Origin: Oligella sp050920755 | Lineage (GTDB): Bacteria > Pseudomonadota > Gammaproteobacteria > Burkholderiales > Burkholderiaceae_B | Assembly: GCF_050920755.1 (NCBI RefSeq) | Contig: NZ_CP158480.1 | Span: 930,001-994,000 of the forward strand | Direction: 5' to 3' | Length of the DNA stretch: 64,000 nt | Shown: positions 25,848 to 35,547 of the stretch, in pieces | Layout of the letters: every line of letters begins with the position of its first letter | Position numbering within the stretch: position 1 is the stretch's first letter | Made by a program: the position numbers and the translations under genes | Notes under the pieces: model-generated | The model's input: the letters and a program-made list of their open reading frames with translations, nothing else | Told to the model about the DNA's origin: nothing | Databases searched by the model: none

Positions 25848-27521
25848 ATGACTCAATTTGTTTATACAATGAACCGTGTGGGTAAAATCGTCCCACCTAA
25901 ACGTCAAATCCTCAGAGATATTTCCTTATCCTTTTTCCCCGGCGCAAAAATCGGTGTGCTCGGTCTTAATGGCTCGGGTAAATCGACTTTATTAAAAATC
26001 ATGGCCGGTGTGGATAAAGAGATTGAGGGTGAAGCGATTCCGATGCCGGGTATGAGTATCGGCTATTTACCTCAGGAACCGCAACTTAATCCGGAGCATA
26101 CCGTACGTCAAGCCGTTGAAGAGGGCTTGGGTGAGGTTTTTGCTGCGCGTAAGCGTTTGGATGAGGTTTATGCCGAATATGCCGATCCTGATGCCGATTT
26201 CGATGCCTTAGCCGCAGAGCAGGCCGAACTGGAAGCGATTATTGCAGCGGCCGCTACCGGTGGTAGTGATGATATTGAGCATCAGTTGGAAATTGCTGCC
26301 GATGCACTACGGATACCGCCTTGGGACGCAAAGGTTGAGCACTTGTCCGGTGGTGAAAAGCGTCGAGTGGCGCTGTGCCGTTTACTTTTGTCCAAACCCG
26401 ATATGTTGTTGCTCGATGAGCCGACCAACCATTTGGACGCCGAGAGTGTGGAGTGGTTAGAGATTTTCTTGCAGAAGTTTCGTGGTACCGTGGTCGCTGT
26501 CACCCACGATCGCTATTTCTTGGATAATGCCGCTGAATGGATTCTGGAGCTGGATCGCGGTCACGGTATTCCTTGGAAGGGTAATTATTCCTCTTGGTTA
26601 GAGCAAAAGGAAGACCGCTTAAAGCAGGAAGAGGCCGCTGAAAGTGCCCGTCAACGCACCATCAGCCGTGAGCTGGAGTGGGTGCGTCAAAATCCTAAAG
26701 CGCGCCAGGCCAAGTCTAAAGCACGCTTAGCACGTTTTGAAGAGCTTTCATCGCACGAGTATCAACGCCGAAACGAAACGCAGGAAATCTTTATTCCGGT
26801 GGCCGAGCGTTTAGGTCAAGAGGTTATTGAGTTTGTTAATGTCAGCAAGGCTTTCGGTGATCGTTTATTAATTGATAATCTAAGCTTTAGAGTGCCGGCC
26901 GGTGCCATTGTCGGTATTATCGGTCCTAACGGCGCCGGTAAATCGACATTGTTCCGTATGATTGCCGGTCAGGAACAGCCTGATAGCGGTGAGGTGAAAC
27001 TCGGTCAAACCGTACAGTTAGCCTATGTGGATCAGTCGCGTGCCAGCTTAGATGATAAAAAATCGGTGTTTGAAGTGATTGCTAATGGTCAGGATATTCT
27101 TACCGTCGGTCGCTTTGAAATGCCGGCTCGCGCTTATTTAGGTCGTTTTAACTTCAAAGGTTCCGATCAGAGCAAAATCACCGGTGAGTTATCCGGTGGT
27201 GAGCGCGGTCGTCTGCATTTAGCCAAGACCTTAATTAGCGGCGGTAATGTCTTACTGCTGGATGAGCCTTCTAACGACTTGGACGTAGAGACATTACGTG
27301 CACTTGAGGACGCCTTATTGGAGTTTGCCGGTACCGTGATGGTGATCAGCCATGACCGCTGGTTCTTAGACCGTATCGCCACTCATATCTTAGCCTTTGA
27401 GGGGGATTCTCAAGTTTACTTCTTTGAGGGTAACTATCAGGAATACGAAGAGGATAAAAAGCGTCGTCTTGGTGAAGATGCGGTTCAGCCTAAGCGTATT
27501 CGCTATAAATCCTTAAAATAA
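25848..27521 (+). CDS. ettA: Energy-dependent translational throttle protein EttA
   Basis: ABC-F ATPase that binds the ribosomal E site and gates early elongation according to energy state. The 557-residue protein has two ABC domains without membrane segments: Walker A GLNGSGKST near residue 40 and GPNGAGKST near 361, signatures LSGGEKRRVAL and LSGGERGRLHL, and the linker of the ABC-F type with charged helices (WLEQKEDRLKQEEAAE). The start MTQFVYTMNRVGK and ending KRIRYKSLK are characteristic of EttA as opposed to Uup or YheS. It is monocistronic. Confidence 0.95.
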   Translation: MTQFVYTMNRVGKIVPPKRQILRDISLSFFPGAKIGVLGLNGSGKSTLLKIMAGVDKEIEGEAIPMPGMSIGYLPQEPQLNPEHTVRQAVEEGLGEVFAARKRLDEVYAEYADPDADFDALAAEQAELEAIIAAAATGGSDDIEHQLEIAADALRIPPWDAKVEHLSGGEKRRVALCRLLLSKPDMLLLDEPTNHLDAESVEWLEIFLQKFRGTVVAVTHDRYFLDNAAEWILELDRGHGIPWKGNYSSWLEQKEDRLKQEEAAESARQRTISRELEWVRQNPKARQAKSKARLARFEELSSHEYQRRNETQEIFIPVAERLGQEVIEFVNVSKAFGDRLLIDNLSFRVPAGAIVGIIGPNGAGKSTLFRMIAGQEQPDSGEVKLGQTVQLAYVDQSRASLDDKKSVFEVIANGQDILTVGRFEMPARAYLGRFNFKGSDQSKITGELSGGERGRLHLAKTLISGGNVLLLDEPSNDLDVETLRALEDALLEFAGTVMVISHDRWFLDRIATHILAFEGDSQVYFFEGNYQEYEEDKKRRLGEDAVQPKRIRYKSLK

Positions 27522-27771
27522 GTTTTTAAGTTTTATTTATTCAGAGGGACTTAAGACGGTTACTTAACGTTAATTCTATAAGTAGAAGCTTTTTCAAATG
27601 GATACATTTGTATAAGTATTAAAATAGCATTTACTATGGATATAGGTTACTTTAGTACTACTGATAGCGTTGTAGGGCTTGTATGCTACTTCTTTTTACA
27701 TCGCTTGTCAGCTTTAGTTCCTCAGTTAAACAAGCCATTGACTGAGTTTTTCCAGAAATACGAGGTGAATT

Positions 27772-27981
27772 ATGAAAACTACAATCGGCAAGTATTTTGT
27801 TTTAGCAGCCCTGGTCGGTAGTTTAACTGCTTGTGGACATTTATCTACTCGCGATAAGAGTACTATTGCCGGTGCGGCTATTGGTGGTGGTGCCGGTGCC
27901 TTGATGACCGGTGGTAGCGCTTTGGGTACCGTGGGTGGTGCTGCGGTAGGCGGTGTTATCGGTAACCAAGTCGGTAAGTAA
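27772..27981 (+). CDS. Small glycine-zipper lipoprotein
   Basis: A 69-residue protein with a lipoprotein signal peptide; the lipobox LTAC places the lipidated cysteine at residue 21. The mature part has GxxxG repeats (AGAAIGGGAGALMTGG, GAAVGGVIGNQVG), a glycine zipper of the type found in SlyB/OsmB-like outer-membrane lipoproteins. A GAGGTG site precedes the ATG and a strong terminator follows, so it is its own unit. It is probably an envelope stress or stability protein, as inferred for the family. Confidence 0.88.
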   Translation: MKTTIGKYFVLAALVGSLTACGHLSTRDKSTIAGAAIGGGAGALMTGGSALGTVGGAAVGGVIGNQVGK

Positions 27982-28000
27982 TCAACACACTATCCGAATA

Positions 28001-28030
28001 AAAAACCGAAGCTTTACGCTTCGGTTTTTT
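28001..28030. terminator. Bidirectional terminator between the lipoprotein gene and minE
   Basis: AAAAACCGAAGC (28001-28012) pairs perfectly with GCTTCGGTTTTT (28018-28029) around a five-base loop; T-runs exist on both strands. Confidence 0.9.
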
Positions 28031-28050
28031 ATTGGGTTGATAAGTTTAAG

Positions 28051-28335
28051 TTAAGCTTTTTTTGCCTCTTTGGCGGCGTTAATTTCTTCTTGACTCATTT
28101 CAATCTTAACTTCCAGTACTTCTAAACTGTCTTGCTTGTCTAGGGATACCTTAATATCGTCAGGATTGACTTTAACGTATTTAGAAATAACCTCAATCAG
28201 CTCTTTTTGCAGTTCAGGTAAGAAGTCCGGGCCGTCACTGGCATCGCGTACTAAAACAAAGCTGATCCGCTCCTTGGCAATTTTTGCGGAGTCTGACTTT
28301 TTGCGCTCACCTAAGAGTAATTTAAGTAAAGACAT
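28051..28335 (-). CDS. minE: Cell division topological specificity factor MinE
   Basis: Stimulates MinD ATPase and drives pole-to-pole oscillation so that FtsZ rings form at mid-cell. The 94-residue protein begins with the membrane-targeting MSLLKLLLGERKK, then the anti-MinCD helix AKERISFVLVRD (about 20-31), and ends in the dimerisation domain (DDIKVSLDKQDSLEVLEVKIEM). It follows minD by three bases and is the last gene of the minCDE operon. Confidence 0.96.
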   Translation of the reverse strand: MSLLKLLLGERKKSDSAKIAKERISFVLVRDASDGPDFLPELQKELIEVISKYVKVNPDDIKVSLDKQDSLEVLEVKIEMSQEEINAAKEAKKA

Positions 28336-28338
28336 GAG

Positions 28339-29154
28339 TTACTTCCCTCCGAAAATACGCTTAAATAAACCCGCCTTTTCATGGGTTGTAAAGCGCATAG
28401 GTTTTTCAGCTCCTAAATAGCGATCAACAATATCCTCATAAGCTTGAGCTACATTACTCTCTTTGAGGTGAATCACCGGTGAACCGGTATTTGATGCCTG
28501 GATCACATCGTCGGACTCAGGTACAACACCGATTAAACCGATGCGTAAAATATCCTCAATATCCTTGATTGAAAGCATATCGCCTTCTTCAACACGCTTA
28601 GGATTGTAGCGAGTAACCACCAGAAACTCTTTAATAGGCTCTTCAGAGTTGACGGCGCGCTTGGATTTTGAAGATAAAATACCCAAGATACGATCCGAGT
28701 CACGGACTGATGAAACCTCAGGGTTGGTAACGACCAACGCATCATCGGCATAATAAGCCGCCATCAAGGCACCCGTCTCAATACCGGCAGGGGAGTCACA
28801 CACGATATACTCAAAGCCCATCGCCTTAAGATCGTCTAATACCTTACCCACACCCTCAACGGTCAGTGCGTCTTTATCGCGCGTTTGTGAAGCCGGTAGA
28901 ATATAGAGATTATCAAGCTGCTTATCCTTAATCAGTGCTTGATTGAGTGTCGCCTCACCACTAATCACATTAATAAAATCATAAACGACGCGACGCTCAC
29001 AACCCATAATCAAATCAAGGTTACGTAAACCTACATCGAAGTCGATGACCGCAGTTTTGTGACCGCGCATAGCCAAGCCGGCTGCAAAGCTGGCGCTGGT
29101 TGTGGTTTTGCCTACGCCACCCTTGCCGGAAGTTACAACAATAATACGTGCCAT
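28339..29154 (-). CDS. minD: Septum site-determining ATPase MinD
   Basis: ParA-like ATPase that recruits MinC to the membrane. The 271-residue protein has the deviant Walker A GKGGVGKTT (residues 10-18), the FDVGLRNLDLIMGCE segment, the Walker B-like CDSPAG and the C-terminal amphipathic membrane-targeting helix (AGLFKRIFGGK). Spacing to minC is 109 bases, wider than usual, so minD-minE may also have a promoter of their own. Confidence 0.97.
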   Translation of the reverse strand: MARIIVVTSGKGGVGKTTTSASFAAGLAMRGHKTAVIDFDVGLRNLDLIMGCERRVVYDFINVISGEATLNQALIKDKQLDNLYILPASQTRDKDALTVEGVGKVLDDLKAMGFEYIVCDSPAGIETGALMAAYYADDALVVTNPEVSSVRDSDRILGILSSKSKRAVNSEEPIKEFLVVTRYNPKRVEEGDMLSIKDIEDILRIGLIGVVPESDDVIQASNTGSPVIHLKESNVAQAYEDIVDRYLGAEKPMRFTTHEKAGLFKRIFGGK

Positions 29155-29263
29155 AAAGGTTCCTATTGATAAAAATTTGGATACAATCTTAACCGAAAAT
29201 TAAAGCGGCTGTATATGCTTTAATGCTCTTGTAAAACATTGTTGCATATAGGGTTATCAGTTT

Positions 29264-30049
29264 TTAACTGAAATCCTCACCGGAATGAAACAGTAGCGAC
29301 TCATGCTCCAGCTCAATGATGGCTGCCTTTTTATGAGTCTCCGGTGAGAAGTCCTCATCAATCAGTCGATAAATACCGGCAATAGCGACCAATTCGGCAT
29401 CCAAATGCGAGGTGAAGATACGTGCCGCTGTATTACCCCGTGCGCCGGCAATTGCACGACCGCGTAAAGGTCCATAGACGTGGATATTGCCATCAGCAAT
29501 AATCTCTGCGCCCGGGCTAACTGCACCAATCACAATGAGATCGGCATTGCGTGCGTAGACGCGTTGGCCTGAACGTAATTGACGCTTTAAAACCATGGTC
29601 GGGTTACTGGCTTCGACCGGAATTTCCTCACGATGCTTTTTGTCCTCGGCAGGTGCTGCTTGCTGCACAGTTTCTAACACGACTGCCTCGGTGGTGGGGC
29701 TGGGCTCCGGTGCCTCACGGTTAGGTAGATTATCGACATCAATAATATACAGTCCGCGTCCCTCAGCTTGCTCTAACAGCTCACCTTGGGCGCTGACACC
29801 AATCACCGGAAGATTTTTCTTATTCAGAAAATCAATCAGCTCGGCCCAAGCTAAGGGCGCTTCAATTTCATTAACATCAATAATTAAAGGCTCATTTAAA
29901 AACAAACTGCCGGTTTTGGCTAATCTGTCTTCCAGTGCTGCTTTAATTTGCTCAATATCATTGCTTTGCAAAATCAAACGCAGGGCATAAATAAAACCGC
30001 CCTTTAATTGCAAAACTGATGCTGTTTGATTACTCACGCTTATGCCCAC
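29264..30049 (-). CDS. minC: Septum site-determining protein MinC
   Basis: Inhibitor of FtsZ polymerisation. The 261-residue protein has an N-terminal MinC domain (LQLKGGFIYALRLILQ) to about residue 105, an alanine/proline-rich linker, and the C-terminal beta-helix domain starting RQLRSGQRVYARNADLIVIG and containing GPLRGRAIAGARGN, which binds MinD. The start is GTG at 30049; a second GTG at 30037 gives a protein four residues shorter and cannot be excluded. It is the first gene of the min operon and follows glnS by 16 bases. Confidence 0.95.
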   Translation of the reverse strand: MGISVSNQTASVLQLKGGFIYALRLILQSNDIEQIKAALEDRLAKTGSLFLNEPLIIDVNEIEAPLAWAELIDFLNKKNLPVIGVSAQGELLEQAEGRGLYIIDVDNLPNREAPEPSPTTEAVVLETVQQAAPAEDKKHREEIPVEASNPTMVLKRQLRSGQRVYARNADLIVIGAVSPGAEIIADGNIHVYGPLRGRAIAGARGNTAARIFTSHLDAELVAIAGIYRLIDEDFSPETHKKAAIIELEHESLLFHSGEDFS

Positions 30050-30065
30050 TTAAAATAAATAAAAT

Positions 30066-31817
30066 TTAAACCCAATTATCGCGTAGGGTAGTACTGCGAT
30101 TGATGACCGGTTTATCCTCACTGTCACTATCGACGTAGAAATAACCTAAGCGTTCAAACTGCCAACGTGCGCCCGGGCTGACTTCGGTACCCGGCTCGAT
30201 AAAGGCATTGACGGTTTTGACTGAATCAGGGTTGATAAATTCGAGAAAGTCCTGCTCGCCGCTGTCGGGATTGGCTACCGTAAATAAGCGATCATATAGC
30301 TTAATCTCGACTTCCTCGGCATGTGCGACGCTTACCCAAGTAATCGTGCCTTTCACTTTAACAGCATCAGCCCCCGGGGTGCCGCTCTTGGTATCCGGTA
30401 GATACTCGGCATAAACCTCGATCACATTGCCGTTTTCATCGCTTTTGAAGCCGGTGCATTTCACGACATAGGCGTATTTTAAACGCACTAAATTATCAGG
30501 GAAGAGGCGGAAGTACTTTTTAGGAGGATTTTCCATAAAGTCATCACGCTCAATCCATAACTCACGGCTAAATGGGAACTCACGTGTGCCTTGCTCAGGC
30601 TTATGCGGATGCTTGGGCGCATGGCACAACTCGCTCTGATCCTCCGGATAGTTGGTAATGATTAATTTAATCGGGTCTAATACGGCAACAGCACGATCAA
30701 CCTTAGGATCCAGATCATCACGTAAGGCCTGTTCGAGAATATTGTAATCAATGCGTGAGTCCGCTTTTGAGACACCGATACGCTCGCAGAATAAACGAAT
30801 CGCTTCCGGGGTATAACCGCGACGACGTAAACCCATAATGGTCGGCATACGCGGATCGTCCCAACCCTCGACAAAATGCTCATCCACTAAACGCTTTAAG
30901 CGACGCTTACTGGTAACTACATGGTTTAAGTTTAAACGAGCAAATTCGTACTGATGTGGACGCTGCTCCGGTAAATGGCCGAGGGCGATTAATTTATCAA
31001 TAACCCAGTCATAAAACGGGCGCTGATCCTCAAACTCCAGTGTACAAATACTGTGTGTAATCATCTCCAGCGCATCCTCCAGCGGATGTGCATAAGTGTA
31101 CATCGGGTAAATCGGCCAATCCATGCCGGTACGATGATGCGCCTCATGTCGGATACGGTAAATCACCGGATCGCGCATATTGATATTAGGCGATTTCATG
31201 TCTACCTTGGCTCGTAAGCAAAGGCTGCCATTCGGGTGCTTGCCCTCGCGCATTTCCTTAAACAGTCTTATGGACTCCTCAATCGGGCGATCACGCCAAG
31301 GTGAGTCAACGCCGGGGGCGGTTAGGGTGCCGCGATTTGCGCGAATCTGCTCAGGGCTTTGCTCATCGACATAGGCATCACCGCTTTCAACCAAGGCAAG
31401 CGCAAATTCGTAGAGAAACTGGAAGTAATCACTGGCAAAGTACAAACGCTCAGCGCCACCATAGTTCCAATCAAAGCCTAACCACTTCACCGTATCGATA
31501 ATGCTGTCAACATAGGCTTGCTCCTCCTTTTCAGGGTTGGTATCGTCAAAGCGTAGATGACATTCGCCACCATAGTCGCGCGCTAAACCGAAATTTAGGC
31601 AAATACTTTTGGCGTGACCGATATGTAAATAGCCGTTAGGCTCGGGCGGGAAGCGTGTACGGATACGAGCCGAGTCCTTGGGAGCGTCTTGCTGCACGGA
31701 TAAAGGCCCGGGTTCGCCGGCCCAACGCTTATTTTGGAACTTATTTGCGCTCAGATCATTTTCAATAATGGTGCGCAGAAAATTAGAAACAGGTACGTCT
31801 GAATTAGATGCACTCAT
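30066..31817 (-). CDS. glnS: Glutaminyl-tRNA synthetase
   Basis: Class I aminoacyl-tRNA synthetase that charges tRNA(Gln). The HIGH motif appears as PEPNGYLHIGHAKS and the KMSKS-type loop as VTSKRRLKRLV; the C-terminal anticodon-binding beta-barrels follow from about residue 350. I start it at the ATG at 31817 (MSASNSDVPVSNFL), giving 583 residues; the frame stays open to 31892 but that stretch is unlike any GlnS. Having glnS fits a proteobacterium of the beta/gamma type. It lies between the envZ-like kinase and minC. Confidence 0.94.
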   Translation of the reverse strand: MSASNSDVPVSNFLRTIIENDLSANKFQNKRWAGEPGPLSVQQDAPKDSARIRTRFPPEPNGYLHIGHAKSICLNFGLARDYGGECHLRFDDTNPEKEEQAYVDSIIDTVKWLGFDWNYGGAERLYFASDYFQFLYEFALALVESGDAYVDEQSPEQIRANRGTLTAPGVDSPWRDRPIEESIRLFKEMREGKHPNGSLCLRAKVDMKSPNINMRDPVIYRIRHEAHHRTGMDWPIYPMYTYAHPLEDALEMITHSICTLEFEDQRPFYDWVIDKLIALGHLPEQRPHQYEFARLNLNHVVTSKRRLKRLVDEHFVEGWDDPRMPTIMGLRRRGYTPEAIRLFCERIGVSKADSRIDYNILEQALRDDLDPKVDRAVAVLDPIKLIITNYPEDQSELCHAPKHPHKPEQGTREFPFSRELWIERDDFMENPPKKYFRLFPDNLVRLKYAYVVKCTGFKSDENGNVIEVYAEYLPDTKSGTPGADAVKVKGTITWVSVAHAEEVEIKLYDRLFTVANPDSGEQDFLEFINPDSVKTVNAFIEPGTEVSPGARWQFERLGYFYVDSDSEDKPVINRSTTLRDNWV

Positions 31818-31892
31818 AGATGATAAAGAATAAATAATTAAATTTAAATAACACTCTCCATTGTGCCATATTCGACGCCTTGATAAGCCCAA

Positions 31893-33323
31893 TTAAGACA
31901 GTGGGAAGTAAATATCAACACGTAGACCGCCGGATTCATGCTCATTGAGCATTAAGCGTCCCCGATGCGAAAGTACAATTTGCTCCACTAGGGCTAAACC
32001 TAAACCCACGCTACCGGTTTTGGTGCGCGCCTGATCAAGGCGTGAAAAGGCTCTAAGCGCATCCTCGCGTCGCTCAGCCGGAATGCCGCTGCCATGGTCG
32101 CTAACACTTAAGTGAAGCTCCTTGCTCCCGGTCAGTATCTCGGCACGAATCTCTACCGGCGGCTGACCGTGTTTCAAGGCATTACCGATAAGATTATCGA
32201 GCAGACGATCCAAGGCCATTTTATCCGCTTCGATAAAGCAGTTGTCTGCTTGTGGTTGCTCTAATAGCTGCACATCCGTACCGGCTTCCTGCCATGAACT
32301 GATACGCTCTTGGAGCCATGCCTTGATATCCAACTCGGCTAATTGATAGCTGCTGGGGTCGGAGCCACGTACATATGTAATAAATTGATTAATAATGGCC
32401 TGCATTTCCTGCAGATCTTTGCGCATACCCTCTTTAAGCTGTTCATTATCGCTCATCTCAAGACGCAACCAGAGGCGTGCCAAGGGACTTTTAAGGTCAT
32501 GTGGTAGGCCGGCGAGAAGCGTTTGCTGCACCACTTTGGATTCGTTGAGATTATGCAGCATGGTATTAAAGTTATTGCTGAGTTGCATGGTTTCACGGGG
32601 CCCTGAGGGCTTTACATAAACCGTTTGACCCTTGGCAACCTGCTCAACGGCCTGACTTAAGCGGCTGAGCGGGCGCGTAATATACCAACTGAAGAATAGA
32701 CTCAGTCCTAAGAGTGCCAGCGATACCGCTAACCATAAGGCATAGAGGTGAGTGGTGTCCGGGGTTTCAATGCGATTTAAGGGAACCACCAACCAGTCTC
32801 GGGTGTGACCCAGATCACTTGGTTCATCAATCGGTTCTAAAGAAATAAACAGTGCCGGTTTGGGGCCACGGCTGAGGGCAACACGAGTACCGTCATTAAA
32901 CTCGTGATTTAATTGGCGGATCATTTTGTTAAGACCCAGTTGATGTGGTGGCGGTGGCCGATCGTGTCGTTTTTTGAAGTTATCACTTTCAAAGCGCTTG
33001 TGACCACGTGCCCAAGCGTGAATACTGTCCTGCGGTAGGGGTCGTTGAATTAATTCCCATTGGCCCTGTGAAGCTCGATGCACGAACTTTCTGCGCTTAT
33101 CCTGCGGGATATTGGCAAGAGAAGCACGTAACACTCGAATGGTGGAGCTTAAGTGGTTGACAACGACGTTTTGCGTATAGCGCTCCCTAAACGCATCAGC
33201 AATGTACAAATTCATAAATTGCACACTGGAGATGGTAAATAAAATCAATAAGATGGTTTGAAAACGCAATGAAAAGGGCCATAGTGCCTTGATGCCGGTG
33301 CGTTTATTAGGGACACTAGTCAT
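31893..33323 (-). CDS. envZ: EnvZ-type sensor histidine kinase
   Basis: Inner-membrane kinase of 476 residues. A first membrane segment (about 16-38) and a second (about 194-216, LYALWLAVSLALLGLSLFF) flank a long periplasmic domain; then a HAMP region (PLSRLSQAVEQVAKG), the phospho-acceptor box LPHDLKSPLARL with its histidine, and the ATPase boxes DNLIGNALKHG, SDHGSGIP and GLGLALVEQI. It is six bases downstream of the ompR-like gene, its presumed partner. The periplasmic domain is larger than in E. coli EnvZ and includes a run of prolines, so the signal may differ. Confidence 0.88.
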   Translation of the reverse strand: MTSVPNKRTGIKALWPFSLRFQTILLILFTISSVQFMNLYIADAFRERYTQNVVVNHLSSTIRVLRASLANIPQDKRRKFVHRASQGQWELIQRPLPQDSIHAWARGHKRFESDNFKKRHDRPPPPHQLGLNKMIRQLNHEFNDGTRVALSRGPKPALFISLEPIDEPSDLGHTRDWLVVPLNRIETPDTTHLYALWLAVSLALLGLSLFFSWYITRPLSRLSQAVEQVAKGQTVYVKPSGPRETMQLSNNFNTMLHNLNESKVVQQTLLAGLPHDLKSPLARLWLRLEMSDNEQLKEGMRKDLQEMQAIINQFITYVRGSDPSSYQLAELDIKAWLQERISSWQEAGTDVQLLEQPQADNCFIEADKMALDRLLDNLIGNALKHGQPPVEIRAEILTGSKELHLSVSDHGSGIPAERREDALRAFSRLDQARTKTGSVGLGLALVEQIVLSHRGRLMLNEHESGGLRVDIYFPLS

Positions 33324-33329
33324 GATGGC

Positions 33330-34019
33330 TTAGGGCGCAAATCGATAGCCTACACCCCACACGGTTTGAATCCAGCGGGGGTTTTTAGGATCACTTTCAA
33401 TGGCTCGGCGTAGACGTAAAACGGCAATATCAATAGCGCGATCGTTACGTTCACCGTTTTCATCGTCACGTGCCAAACTAAGTAATCGATCGCGATTGAG
33501 TGGCTTGCCGGGACTCGTAATGAGTGCTTCTAATAGATTAATCTCACCGCCGGTGAGCTTAACCACCTCACTGCCTTTGAGGAGTTGCCGGCGCTGTGGG
33601 TCAAAGGTAAATGGGCCAAACTCAATGGGCTGATCCTTGGTCAGTGCAGAGGGGCCCTCTTTGCGTCGCAGTACCGCTTCAATGCGGGCTAATAATTCAC
33701 GCGGGTCAAAAGGCTTACCGACATAGTCATCGGCCCCTGATTCTAAACCGATAATGCGGTCAACCGTCTCATCCTTGGCGGTTAAGAGAATAATGGGAAT
33801 ATCCTCATCCAAGGCACGCAGGCGACGGCAGGCCTCAACCCCGTCACCGCTCGGCATCATGCGATCTAAAATCACTAAATCAGGGGCAAAGCGAGTAATG
33901 CGCTGCTCTAAATCGGAGGCATCCTCAGCCAATAGGGTGTCGTAGCCGTTACGATTTAAGTAGTCGGCTAAGAGTTGACGTAAATCGGGGTCATCATCAA
34001 CAACAAGAATTTTTTTCAC
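33330..34019 (-). CDS. ompR: OmpR-type response regulator
   Basis: A 229-residue two-component regulator. The receiver domain has the acidic pair in VVDDD (7-11), the phosphorylation site in VILDRMMPSGDG (Asp51), the TAK motif and GKPFDPREL. The C-terminal winged helix (VKLTGGEINLLEALI to IQTVWGVGYRF) places it in the OmpR family and close to OmpR itself. It is probably controlled by the kinase encoded directly downstream. Porin and osmotic control is inferred from the family. Confidence 0.92.
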   Translation of the reverse strand: MKKILVVDDDPDLRQLLADYLNRNGYDTLLAEDASDLEQRITRFAPDLVILDRMMPSGDGVEACRRLRALDEDIPIILLTAKDETVDRIIGLESGADDYVGKPFDPRELLARIEAVLRRKEGPSALTKDQPIEFGPFTFDPQRRQLLKGSEVVKLTGGEINLLEALITSPGKPLNRDRLLSLARDDENGERNDRAIDIAVLRLRRAIESDPKNPRWIQTVWGVGYRFAP

Positions 34020-34094
34020 ACGCTTACTCCTTTGCTGATTATTATGGTGTTTAAAAAAGCCGGAAGCAAGCTTGCGAAATCAATTGAAACTGCT

Positions 34095-34802
34095 TTAGTT
34101 AACGTTAAAGGTGCGACGTCCTAAAACCTCACCGCTAGCGGCGTTTTTAACAGTAAAAGTAACCACTGTGGCAGTCAGAGTGCGTTGCCCCTCATCAAAT
34201 TCCAGCTCCCCGCTAAGTTGGCTCATGGTGCCTACGGTAGCATTGAAAGGTTCGGGGCTGGTACGACCTAAGCGACCGTTACGATAGCGACCCTCAACGG
34301 CGGTCTCAATGGTGACATTAATATCGGCGGCCTGATCCTGCCTTTTCATTAGGAGTAGATCGTAGTGTAGTTTACCTAACTCAGCCGTGAGCGTGGCATG
34401 ACGCAGGCCCACCGGTGTACCACCGGGGTCTTGTGGAATGGCGCGTCTTAACAGGTCGATTTCCTGATTAAGCTGAGTGATTTTTGCCTCTGCTTCTTGA
34501 TACTGAGCTAATAAACGACCGTTTTCAGTCTCTGTTTGCTGTAAGTTTTGACTCAGCTCGTCACCGCGTGCCTGTAAAGCGTATTGCTCTTGATTCAGGT
34601 TAATAATTTGCTGATTAAGCTGCTGTGATTCCTCTACCGTAATGCGAGTAGGGCCGTAGTTGGTTTGTAAAAACCAATAACCGCCCGCACCGATAATAAC
34701 GCCGGTAAATAAAATTACTAACCAACGCGGCATACCGCGTTTACGGCGTCGACCGGTTTCATAAACGGAGGGTTTAAAGGCTCGATTTGAGGATCTGAAC
34801 AT
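34095..34802 (-). CDS. Membrane-anchored coiled-coil protein, unknown function
   Basis: A 235-residue protein with a basic cytoplasmic start (YETGRRRKRGMPRW), one membrane segment (about 26-46), a long coiled coil (about 57-120, rich in Gln, Leu and Glu), and a C-terminal beta-rich domain probably in the periplasm (LTATVVTFTVKNAASGE). The topology resembles envelope scaffold proteins. I cannot name the family with certainty. It lies between murU and ompR on the same strand, consistent with an envelope role. Confidence 0.82.
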   Translation of the reverse strand: MFRSSNRAFKPSVYETGRRRKRGMPRWLVILFTGVIIGAGGYWFLQTNYGPTRITVEESQQLNQQIINLNQEQYALQARGDELSQNLQQTETENGRLLAQYQEAEAKITQLNQEIDLLRRAIPQDPGGTPVGLRHATLTAELGKLHYDLLLMKRQDQAADINVTIETAVEGRYRNGRLGRTSPEPFNATVGTMSQLSGELEFDEGQRTLTATVVTFTVKNAASGEVLGRRTFNVN

Positions 34803-34845
34803 AAAAAATTCCTATTTACTGCTGCATTCCTTAACGGGTGGGATG

Positions 34846-35547
34846 CTATTTAATTAGCTGATTATTTAGTGCGACAAGGCGCTCTGGCGTTCCCACATCT
34901 ATCCACCGGCCACGATAATGCTGTCCCACTACTTGATCACTTAGCATAGCATGCTTTAGCAATGGGGCTAAAGGGGCTTTTTGACCTACCGTAAGGCCTT
35001 TAAAAAGACTTGGGTGATACACGCCGATACCGGCAAAGGTCAAGGTCTCATCGGGACCGTTTAAGGCATTGGCGGGCTGGACTTTAGCGTTGCCTTTTAA
35101 AATGAAATCACCTTGCGGGTTATGCTCGGGATTATCCACCAACAGTAGCCAAGCTTGTGCTGCGCCATTGTCAATTGCATCGACATGACCCATTGCCTCA
35201 AGAGGATTCCAATCACACCAGACATCGCCATTGATCACTAAAAAGGCATAATCGCCCAATAGCGGTAGGGCTTTCACAATACCGCCCGCGGTTTCTAAGG
35301 CCTCGCCCTCAGCCGAGTAAACAATACTGACACCATATTGAGAGCCGTCACCCAAGTAGGCTTCGATTTGCGACCCTAACCAAGCGTGGTTAATCACAAT
35401 GTCCGTAATACCGGCCGCTTGTAAACGCTCAATATGATGCACGATCAGCGGCTTACCACCGACCTCAAGTAAGGGCTTGGGGGTATGGTCGGTGAGGGGG
35501 CGCATACGCTCGCCGCGTCCCGCTGCCAGAATCATTGCTTGAATCAA
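34846..35547 (-). CDS. murU: N-acetylmuramate-1-phosphate uridylyltransferase MurU
   Basis: Nucleotidyltransferase that makes UDP-MurNAc from MurNAc-1-phosphate in peptidoglycan recycling, bypassing MurA (the fosfomycin target). The 233-residue Rossmann-like domain starts AMILAAGRGERMRPLTDHTPKPLL and has VINGDVWCDWNPL and GIGVYHPSLF. Its start overlaps the end of amgK by four bases. In Pseudomonas the same amgK-murU pair works as this shortcut and lies next to lptD as here, which decides between MurU and a general sugar nucleotidyltransferase. Confidence 0.9.
   Translation of the reverse strand: MIQAMILAAGRGERMRPLTDHTPKPLLEVGGKPLIVHHIERLQAAGITDIVINHAWLGSQIEAYLGDGSQYGVSIVYSAEGEALETAGGIVKALPLLGDYAFLVINGDVWCDWNPLEAMGHVDAIDNGAAQAWLLLVDNPEHNPQGDFILKGNAKVQPANALNGPDETLTFAGIGVYHPSLFKGLTVGQKAPLAPLLKHAMLSDQVVGQHYRGRWIDVGTPERLVALNNQLIK

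Noticed and set aside
29595..29990. A 131-codon frame antisense to minC
   Set aside because: Serine-rich shadow frame covering conserved minC coding sequence.
31818..31892. N-terminal extension of glnS
   Set aside because: Not similar to GlnS proteins; the internal ATG at 31817 gives normal length.
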